Below are positions 19,967 to 28,922 of a stretch of DNA of 64,000 bases, piece after piece (position 1 is the first letter of the stretch; each line of letters opens with the position of its first letter). Source of the DNA: Nitzschia sp. DOCU1 (lineage: Eukaryota; Bacillariophyta; Bacillariophyceae; Bacillariales; Bacillariaceae); the NCBI GenBank assembly GCA_951394045.1, contig OX595987.1, positions 496,001 through 560,000 of the forward strand. The letters run 5' to 3'. Position numbers and translations under genes: made by a program. The notes under the pieces are model-generated. The model searched no databases. It was not told the origin of the DNA and saw nothing but the letters and a program-made list of their open reading frames with translations.

Positions 19967-20657
19967 AGCATTGTTTCAAAACTATAGGAGTAAAACATTG
20001 TAGAACCGAAACTTTCATGGATTGCAAAAATGGAGAGAAGCGAACCAACGAGTGCGGCCAAAAAGAGATTTCATTCTTCGCCGTCAACTTCCACCTCCGT
20101 TGGGCCTATTTCCAAAAGGATGGTCTAGCTAAATAGAGTGGGATTCAGAAATCAATTCGTTATGTAACATGTGGTGAAATATCGTGGTCACACATACTGT
20201 AGTGTTTCGTTTTTTACTCTGATCGGTACTTTGCTCCCAGTCGATTTGAGGCATTCGTGCGAGTCAAAGATTTCGATGGAACTCGTCGCACATCAGTCCG
20301 TCGTACGTTTTAAAATGACGTCATTTCTGAAGAACCCCTCCCCCCCCCCCATCCAGCCAGCAACCGTAGCTCCACTTGGAGGAAGATCCCTTTGGAACCC
20401 GGTTGTTGAAGTTTTTGAGGCTCTGGCGCCTCATCACTTTCATTGGTCGGTACCGAGAAAGGTGAAAATTGCTTCGTGCTGCGGGGATCTTGAATCAACA
20501 ATCCATCAGCAACACCCAAGCTTTGTTCTTCGACGAGACTCCATCCAATCACTGCATAAGTTGCAACACAACGAACACCTTCCTCCTGGATACTGCAGCC
20601 AAGCTATCCAACCTCGCACTGCTTGTCACATAGTCCAAAGTTTGTCTATAGTCAACC
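19967..20657. other. divergent intergenic region upstream of POR
   Basis: This 691-bp spacer holds the promoters of the hypothetical gene (minus) and POR (plus). It includes a perfect TGACGTCA palindrome at 20316-20323 and a C10 run near 20340-20350. Frames crossing the spacer show no domain. Confidence 0.5.
20316..20323. promoter_or_regulatory. TGACGTCA element upstream of POR
   Basis: A perfect CRE-type palindrome sits about 335 bp upstream of the POR start codon. TGACGT/ACGTCA elements are established CO2/cAMP-responsive sites in the P. tricornutum PtCA1 promoter, and TGACGT is also an aureochrome/bZIP target. A role in POR control is an inference from position. Confidence 0.4.
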
Positions 20658-22182
20658 ATGATGCGTCTCTTCTCGATTGCCTGCTTGGCATCTTTGGCCA
20701 CAGGCTTCATGCCTACCATTACCAATCAGGCTCGAGTGGCTTCTCCAACCCTCGGTCGTGAAGTGTCGTCTTTCGAAAGCATTCACACTCAAGGTTCCAC
20801 AACTGCCCTAAATCTTCTTGAAAGTGTTGACATCACCGAGAAGTACTACCCTCCGCAAGAAAAAGAGATCCCAAAGGTTTTGGGCGGTCTTAATATCGGT
20901 CTTCGAAAGCTTGTCGTTATTACCGGTGCCTCATCTGGTTTGGGACTTGCGTGTGCAAAAGTTTTGGCAAAAACCGGCCGATATTTCGTTGTGATGGCAG
21001 TCCGAGACGTGGAGAAGGGAAAACGAGGTACGAATCGATTGCTGCCTAAGAAATGGGAATCGACTTTTGGTTTGTTTCGGTGCTCACTATTTCTTTTTTC
21101 ATATCGCAGTTGCCAAGGAAAACGGATTCCCTGATAACTCTTACACTGTTATGAAGCTTGAATTGGCCAGTCTCCAGAGCGTTCGCGACTTTGTTGCCAA
21201 CCTCAAGGCGTTCAAGTCTGCCCGACCACTCACACACCTTATCTGCAACGCTGCCGTATACAAGCCGACCGATCCTGAACCGGCTTGGACAGATGATGGC
21301 TTCGAAATGTCCATGGGGGTCAACCACTTCGGCCATTTCCTCCTTGTCAACCTGTTGCTGGATGATATGAGCAAGGCCAAGGGGGCCCGGGTCTGCATCG
21401 TTGGATCCATCACAGGAAATACCAACACTGTTGGAGGAGGTCTTGTCTACCCTTTCGCTGATCTTGGAAAACTCCAAGGGTTTGAAAAGGGGGCCAAGGC
21501 TCCCATTTCCATGGCCGACGGAAAGCCATTCTTTGGAGCGAAGGCCTACAAGGACTCAAAGGTGAGCATCTGAATGTTCAAATGGGAAATGTTTTTGCTA
21601 TTGACGACATGTCACTCAATTATTATATTATTCTTAAAGGTTTGCAACATGATGACCGTTTCTGAACTTCACCGACGATACCACAAGGACACCGGAATTA
21701 TCTTCTCCAGCATGTACCCAGGATGCATTGCAGAGACGGCTTTGTTCCGTGAGAAGAGATCATGGTTCCGAAAGGTACGACTTTTGGTTGTAAATTGCGC
21801 TGTCGTTCGTTCTTGTCCGTAGCCTTTCTCACACAGAAGTTTTTATGTTCAGATCTTCCCTCTCTTCATGAAATACGTCACCGGTGGATATGTTAGCGAG
21901 GACGAAGCCGGAGAGCGTCTTGCCCAAGTGATTGACGATCCGCTGTGCAACAAATCTGGTGTATACTGGAGTTGGAATGGTGGTGCCAAGACGGTTGGTC
22001 GCTGGAGCCCGGATGGAAAGCCGCGTGGAGCTGGTGGCTCTGGTGGAGAGATTTTTGAGAACGAACAGTCACAGGCCGTCCGAGACGTGGAAACGGCCAA
22101 GAAGATGTGGAAGTTGAGCCGCGATGCCGTTGGCCTTTCGAAGAAAGAAATGTTCAAAGGTGGAAAACTTGAAGAAGACTAA
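20658..22182 (+). CDS. POR: light-dependent NADPH:protochlorophyllide oxidoreductase
   Basis: Exons are 20658-21027, 21110-21561, 21640-21774 and 21853-22182, with introns of 82, 78 and 78 nt. The product is 428 aa. It is a short-chain dehydrogenase of the LPOR type, which reduces protochlorophyllide to chlorophyllide in the light in the plastid. Visible signatures are the NADPH-binding [13 protein letters not shown], the NAAVYKP stretch, the catalytic AYKDSK (Y-x3-K), and the POR-typical [11 protein letters not shown]. The N-terminus [20 protein letters not shown] is a signal peptide followed by F, matching the diatom bipartite plastid presequence. Intron 2 falls directly after the catalytic lysine codon. 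Diatoms often have two POR genes, and which one this is cannot be told here. Confidence 0.95.
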
Positions 22183-22569
22183 GTATGGGAAATACGATGA
22201 AGGGCCCCGACGACATCGACAGATAAATGCAGTTACTTGTGCCCTCGTCTCCTCTGCTGTTTCAGCGCTATCAACAAACAAAAAATGAATCGTTTGGCTG
22301 TTTCGGCACTCTTTCCCGCAATTCACATAGGAGTACATAGATCGATCAAGGAATAGAATATCATATGGAGTTCACCTAGCGTAGTTGTTGACTATCAACG
22401 ATTTATTGGCACGGCATTAGTGAAAGCGGTATGCCACAAGCAAGAAAGGGCCCTCTAGCGATGCTGGTCGTCACCTTGAAACGGCCCGTCATGGACTCCA
22501 TTATTCAAAGGAGTAATATCATATATACACCGATAATTCTGCAAGTGTAGTAGTCCCGGCGCGTTATGA
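22183..22569. other. convergent intergenic region
   Basis: This 387-bp spacer lies between the 3' ends of POR and the R-SNARE gene. I see nothing in it beyond presumed polyadenylation sequence. Confidence 0.4.
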
Positions 22570-23488
22570 TCACTTTGAGGACGTCCACCATCCGTTTTTG
22601 ATGCCCGTAAAGAGCAGAATAAGAAAGAGCAGAAGAAAGATCCCGGCGATCAAGAACCACAACTTGTAGGACTTGTTCCGCATTTCTCGTTTCATCCGAA
22701 GCGACTGTCGTTTGAATAGCAGGCTATCTCTACGCGCTTGATTAGAGGATTCCACCAACCGATCGATTCGCGTTTCTCTTTCGAGCAAGAGTGTAATATT
22801 GCGTCCGAGCAACGATTTCATGTCTTCCACTTGCGCTATCAGCGCGTTGATCTTTTGATCCCGACTCAACGTGTTCGCGTTTTTATTATAATAATCCAAT
22901 GTGGTTCTCATAGACGGTCGGAAATCTTTATCCAGCGCGTAGGCATTACAATTGCGGATCCTTCTCGCTGAGTATTTCGCAGAAAAATCCTGGGCCACCG
23001 CTTGCAAAAAGGCAAAGCTCCTTCAGTAGGGTTGCAAAGAACATGGCAAAGTGAGTGCCCAGAGTCTATCGAGGATGTTCCGCGTAGATAAACTTTTTTG
23101 CGAGAGAGCATTTTTCTACTTACACCTTTTGCTGCTTGGGCTCTGGGTTGTCTGAAAGACAGCAATAAAACACGCCTCCGTTGTACCACAGATGAAAGTA
23201 GGTTTCCTGTACGGCCCCCATATCTAAATCATCACTCGTTGTGATTGTCACCGTACATGCTTGCATAAACTGGCTAAAGAAATCGTCCCCGTCCCATCCT
23301 CCTCTCCCGTTTCGTTGCACGAATGTTTTGAGGTCTCCTTCCTTCATGGCTGCCGGGTGATCGCGAAGATGTTCCAGCAGGGCGGTTGTCACTTGTGGTG
23401 CGTTGCTCCCGTCCAAGGCTTCGGTGGCAACTTCGACCAGAATCCCGGCATCTCGAGCTCTACAAATTACTGCGTATACAATAGTCAT
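22570..23488 (-). CDS. longin-domain R-SNARE, VAMP7-like
   Basis: Exon 1 is 23124-23488 and exon 2 is 22570-23020, joined across a 103-nt intron (GTAAGT donor, AAG acceptor) to give 271 aa. Residues 1-120 form a longin domain (MTIVYAVICRARD... ending VSFAFLQAVAQDF, the helix typical of longins). A SNARE coiled coil follows near residues 180-235, with the zero-layer arginine in LLGRNITLLLER, and a C-terminal membrane anchor (WFLIAGIFLLLFLILLF). This architecture fits VAMP7/VAMP72-type R-SNAREs acting in post-Golgi, endosomal or vacuolar fusion; a Sec22-like role is less likely. The gene is head-to-head with PRP38, from which it is now separated by a retrotransposon. Confidence 0.9.
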
Positions 23489-23746
23489 TCTGTTTCAATG
23501 AGTCTGATGCTGAGGAAAAGGTGTTGTGGCTTGTTCTTCTTGTCGACCCTTTCGGAAAATGCTCTCCACCGCCATCTTGAAACACTTCGATTGCGAAATT
23601 ATACACCGTGCCCGGCATGCTCGGCACGATTCCGTTCAACGGAAACGGCATGCCATAATTCGCGCTGGCGTTGCTCTGTCACATGATAGTACCGTCTGTA
23701 CGACGCACGTAACAAATTTCAACGAGACGTCAGTCACATTCTCGGG

Positions 23747-23751
23747 GAGGG
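23747..23751. repeat. target-site duplication, left copy (GAGGG)
   Basis: GAGGG directly precedes the left LTR end and is repeated directly after the right LTR end at 32602-32606. This is the 5-bp duplication expected for a copia integrase. Confidence 0.85.
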
Positions 23752-24121
23752 TGTAAAGATAGTACTGAAATATACGTAGATTTCTGTGTGACAACTCGAA
23801 CCTGTGTTCAAATTATAAGTCGTTATCGAGTGCTAGGATTTGCTAGATCAACCTCTTGATCTTGTTGAGTATGTTGAATGTATTAGAACCGACTCTTGCA
23901 ATAGTATCTTCAACTTCATCGTCGGCTTCAATTTGTGGTAGTAATGGTAGTGGTGGTTTACAGCAAGATATCCTTCAATAGTCAAGGATCCAAAGATACG
24001 GTAGTTAGGATCGACAAGATTCATTTCAAGATCGTCGACTCCTTTGATCTACCGAGGGATCCATAACCCGTTGATTCAATCGACCTCAGTTCATGACCGG
24101 ATGACATAGACAGCCTCAACT
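23752..24121 (-). repeat. 3' LTR of the copia element
   Basis: This is the left LTR, 370 bp, identical by eye to the one at 32232. On the coding strand it ends CTTTACA. Its 5' end follows the polypurine tract GAGAGGGAG (about 24122-24130). The target duplication places its first bases as AGTTGAGG, so the LTR lacks the usual 5' TG. Confidence 0.93.
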
Positions 24122-24130
24122 CTCCCTCTC
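24122..24130 (-). other. polypurine tract of the copia element
   Basis: On the coding strand, GAGAGGGAG immediately precedes the 3' LTR, the expected position of the plus-strand primer. The boundary with the LTR is uncertain by one or two bases because the LTR itself appears to begin AG. Confidence 0.6.
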
Positions 24131-24180
24131 GATTGAAGCTGCGAGGTCCATGATTGCAGAAGTCGAAGGACATATGACCA

Positions 24181-26926
24181 TCACCACCCTTGCGTCAATT
24201 TGCGTTCTCGTTCAAATTGGATCCGGCTCAATCCTTTCGTCAAGTAATTGGCCCGTTGAAGGTCGGTGGATACCTTTTTGACTCGGATGCATCTTCTGCT
24301 GGTGTTGTCGTCTTCGTCGTCCTTGGAGCCCGCCCCCTTGATGTACTCCCAGAACCAATGATAGGTTGTGAAGAAAGATTTTGTGCGGTTGGTAATTTTC
24401 TGCTCGGTCATCAGTTGGAAACAAGCCTGGTTATCTTCATGGACGGTCGTCATGATCTCGGAGTTCAATTTTCGGTGTTCAGGGTGCACCATTGTCAAGA
24501 CTTCTTGCACCAAGCGACGAATTGGAATCAAGTGACGGAGAGCCCCAGATGCGGCGGTATATTCGGCTTCGAGCGTGGAAAGGCTTGTGCGCTGTTGGAG
24601 GTGGGATTTCCAAAGGAGGGGGCAACCGCCCAGCGTGATCAGAAATCCCGTTCGAGACTTGGAGGCGGTTGGGGCGGTATCAGGATCAACTTTGAAGAGT
24701 CCGGCGAAATCGGCGTCAACCCAGAGGTCCAAGTTCAGATCGGTGCTTGGGTTGATGATTGTTCCCCAATCGGCGGTACCTTTGAGGTAGCGGAGAAGGT
24801 GCTTGACGGCGGTTGCATGACTTTGTTTCGGTTTGTGAACGAAGCGTCCGACTTGACTGACAGCGAAGGCAATGTCGATGCGAGTATTTGTAGAGAGGTA
24901 AAGTAGCGACCCAACTATCGAAGGATAGCTCCACTTTTCCTGCATCTCCTCACCTTCTGGATCGATTCCGAGCGGCACAGTGGAACAAGGCGTCCAGTTT
25001 GGATTGCAATCTGTCATACCAGCTTGTTCGAGGATTTTGTGGATCAACCCAGGTTGATTCATGTGGATTGACCCGTCGTTTCTTTGCTCCAATTTGATCC
25101 CTAGGAAACTTGAAAATGATTCTTCGCGGGTAAGTGCGAATCCTTCATCTTCGAGTTCTTTCACCAGTTTGTCGATCTCACTATCTGTCGGCGCCGCAAT
25201 CCCAGCGTCGTCGACATACAGCACCATCATGAGCTTAGGTCGGTATAGGAGGCAAGGGTCCTGCTTGGACTCAGTGAATCCGAGTTTCTTGAGGGACTTG
25301 CGGAGATGAAGCCACCATAGCCGTGGGCTAATCGACAAGCCATAGTGCGATTTCAGGAGCTTGAGACAGGTGTTGGCACCCTTGGTCGATTGGAATCCTC
25401 GGGGCAGTTGTAACCAGATGGGGTCTTTGAGGGTAGCCTGGACGAAGGCATTGGAAAAGTCGACGGTGGCTGTGACCCATTTCTTTAAGAGTGCGATGAT
25501 TAGGAATACTCGCACTGTCGGCCAAGCCACAACAGGTGCGTATGTTTCTCTGTCTTCATCCTTCATGAGATCCCCTCGAGAACACCATCTGCCTTTGTAT
25601 TTCTTGACTTCTCCATCAGGTGCTCTCTTGCGGCGAAACGTCCAGGTTCCTGGATATATTCTCCCTTTTGCTTCCGAGGTAGGTACTTCGATCCAGGTAC
25701 CGTGGTCTTGGAGCTCCTGGATCTCACGTTGCGCTGCCTCACGCCATTGCTCCCTCTCTTCGGGAATTGCCATAGCTTCATCCCAAGTCAGGGTGTCGGG
25801 ATCCTTCATGCTACCTGCGGTTGCGGCGCGGTATGCTGCAGCTTCAAAGAAGGATGGGTCCGTTTCAACGCTGAAGTGGTTTGCCTGGGGTTGTTCGAAG
25901 TCGTCATTGAACAGGGTTCGCGGTAAAAGGTCGGGAAAGTCTTCTTGGTTCCACTCAGCCGTTGTGCTTTCATCGTCGTCGATTACTTGCTGACCCAAAG
26001 GAGGTAATGAGCTTGCTTCGCTGTCGTCGTCATTGTTGTGAGCGTCGTTTACGCAGTCAGCCTCGCTCTTCCAGCGAGCTGCTTTATTCTCATACTCCTT
26101 GTCCATTTGTTCCAGTGTTTTGCTGAGAGAGATCGTCGTCGCATAAGCAGAATCATCGGCGCTTTGATAGTGGCTCGAAGCTGGGGTAACGCAGTCAATA
26201 TCCATCCACTGATTGCTGAGAACCCGACCTTGGTCTCTGACTGACTCTTCAGAGCTTGTTGGAACGGTGGCGTCACTTTTGTCATTGGTGGTGAGTTCCC
26301 GTTGATCGGTGTTGTTGGTTACTCTCGATTCACTTCCACTAGCGTTGTTGTCTTCAAGGCTTGCGTACAGGATTGATTCCCAATCTTCAGGACTGAAGTC
26401 CGCCAGGTAGGCTCCGAATTCTTGACCTGGGTGTGGTTCGTCAATCCGCTCATTGCTTCGGTCCAACTCCGAGTCCACGTAGGATTGGTCGTTTGATAGA
26501 CCTTGTAATAACGGCTGCGGATCTTGGCGAGGGTTTGACATGGCGACGAAATGATAGAACAGTTGTGTCTCGCGGTCTGGCCCAGGCACTCTTCCATTCA
26601 AGATGTAAGTGACTCCAAGTCTGGCTATCAAATCCTTGAATTCCGTTGGATATGTTGCGCTGTTTTGATTTTGCAATAACATGCCTTCGTTGATGACGCA
26701 GAGGTTTTCCAGGAGACTTTTCACGGTAAAGATTTTCAAAGGTAAGCATCGCCAAAGGAACCCGATCATGTACGCCGTTGCTTTCTCAACATCTTGGTTC
26801 TCGAACAGTATTGCAACGTGGGGAGGACAGGAATAAATGAATCGCAGGAAGTTCCCGATGTGTCTGGCATCTCGTGGAGGTCTTGCAGGAAATTTCCATG
26901 ATCGTTGTTGGTAGGTAGGAACTCCC
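24181..26926 (-). CDS. copia Pol, reverse transcriptase and RNase H frame
   Basis: The third frame of the element has no ATG near its beginning and is open from a TAA just upstream of 26940, so it must be entered by frameshifting or be part of a mutated single frame. An acidic linker of about 350 residues precedes the RT, which is marked by GTWTFRRKRAPDG, TVDFSNAFVQATL and the catalytic LYVDDAG. RNase H carries LWVDADFAG near its start and TLEAEYTAASGA. The frame ends RKLTQGW just inside the 3' LTR. No internal stop is seen, so the domain is potentially active. Confidence 0.9.
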
Positions 26927-28922
26927 GTCAATGGAGCCACCGTTATCCCGCATTACATGGTAAGATCCAACGTTGGGATATTGTTCGTCTTGGAGGAATC
27001 GATGTCCAAATCTTTTGCGGATGTAGTCGAGGACGTTGTTGAGATCTTGGAGGAATCGTTTCCTGTCCGATGGGTAATTGAGAGCATTATCGATGGCGTA
27101 AACAACTCGACTTGGTAAGTTCGGAGACGGCATGCTTGATTGTTCTTCATAGCGTTGGCTCTCATCTTGCGTTTTGTCATTGTGTTCTTCATCGCTATCT
27201 TGTTGGCTTTGGTTCCGACGGTATTGCACGTAGGTAAGACCTGTGTCCTCGCAGTTGGTGCAATAGAGGCCCAACAGTCCTTGGCTCTCACATCGTGGAC
27301 ATTCTCCCACTTCATATTCAGCCGATACCGTTGAGTCATCATCGAGGTAAGATTCGGCGTCAGGGTCGTCTTGATCGCTGGCTGAGATCATATTTGCCTG
27401 ATATTCTTCCATTGACATGTCGTTTGACCATGCGTTTTCGTCTTCCTCGTAGCTTTCTGGGTCTGATGGATAATCTTGCTCCCATTGTTCGGAGTTGTCG
27501 TCCTCGTATTCATGGTAAGCGAATTCGAAGTCTATCGTGCTGTCGAATCGGAAGATCTCACTTTCAATCTCTTGCAGGCTAAATTCATAGCCATACCCTT
27601 GATGTCCGTCAAACCCAAGACGAGATGGAGCGCGGCGTTGCCTTTGCGGTCTTGGTTGTGGCGGAGTTGGTTCTGGGCGTTTCTTGGGAGATGGCTTGGG
27701 AGGCGTTGGAGCGGCTACTGGTTTTGGCGTCGGTGGCGGTGTCGCAGATGGTGCGTTGGCAGAGGGACTGGTGGCAATGGTGGGTGTCGGTGGCGAGTTG
27801 ATCAGTGGTGTCTGGATCGTCGGCGGCGGAGGTACCGAGGCAACCATTGGCGATTGCTTTAGTTGTGGGTCGATCTTCTCCCTCTCAATCGGCAGTGGTG
27901 ACGACGTCGGAGCGAAATGCATGGGAGTGGGCAGTGGGGCCGGTGGGTGGGCGTCGAAGGCGGTGCGAACTCGCTCTTGTTGTGCCGATGGCGGCTCGCT
28001 TGGTTCTTTGTCTTGCAGGTTTCCAATTTCGTCGTCGCTCGCAGGATATTGAAATGTGGAGTCTCCGAATAACTTGGTCCATTGTGGCGTTCCGAAGTCG
28101 GGTAACTCTTCGACGTTGGCTGCTACCGTTGCAAACCAATCGTCGAAGACGCAGTGCCATTGTGGCGTGATGGACCCAGTGCCGGTATTCAAGACCAGAG
28201 GTACGCTGGAGGCATGGCGGGAACTCAAGCCCATGTGCATGGTACGATCTGATCTCACTTTGAACCTTGGGATCTTCTTACCGTCTTGTAGCCCTTTCTC
28301 CAACACGTATACAGGTGAGCCCCAGACGTGGAGGTCGTGGAGCTTGGATTGCGGCCATCGAGTTCGTGTGAAGACGTCGTGAGGACTGAGCCCGGTTGCC
28401 AAGTTCGGCATGTGGTTGAAGAGGAATACAGCGTAGTCTACGGCCATTGGCCAAAGGCATGGGTCGGCCATTTCGGGCCAATGAATAGCCGAATGAAGCA
28501 TCATGACCCGCGCCATGGTAAGTATCGATCGAATTGCGCGCTCGGCAACGCCGTTGTGATGATGTGCTCCGACCCCAGCGAATCTCAAAATTTGCCGAAA
28601 TGTCTCCAGGTGCTTGGTGAATCCACTTGAAGTGAATGCAGATCCATTGTCCGAAACGTAAGTGCCAGGGATCACTCCGCAGTCTCTCGCCATGGACTCA
28701 AAGTTGTTCTTTGCTTGTAGGGTTTCGTGAGTATTCAAATGTTTCTGGTAAGTCACGTGGACAAACCCAGAACATTGATCGACGAAGAGTGCACCACCAC
28801 TGTACATTTCGTTCTCACTTGTCTTTCCTTTTGACTCGAAGAGCCTTCCTTTGGTGCTGCAGACGAAGTGGTCGACGCTCACTCTTTCGCCAGGGTGGAG
28901 AGCGTCTTCCTTGAGCACTCCC
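26921..28922 (-). CDS. copia Pol, integrase frame with long Pro-rich and acidic linker
   Basis: The second frame also lacks an ATG at the point of entry and follows a TGA, overlapping the end of the Gag-protease frame. It contains the DDE integrase core: first Asp in RVSVDHFVC, second in TYVSDNGSAF, and Glu in HNGVAERAIRS. After the core comes a Pro/Thr-rich stretch (about 27660-27960 on the plus strand), an acidic segment, and a C-x2-C-x9-C-x2-C cluster (CPRCESQGLLGLYCTNC) near 27250-27305 that looks like a zinc ribbon. The frame runs out of homology around 26921-26926, where the RT frame takes over. Confidence 0.9.
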
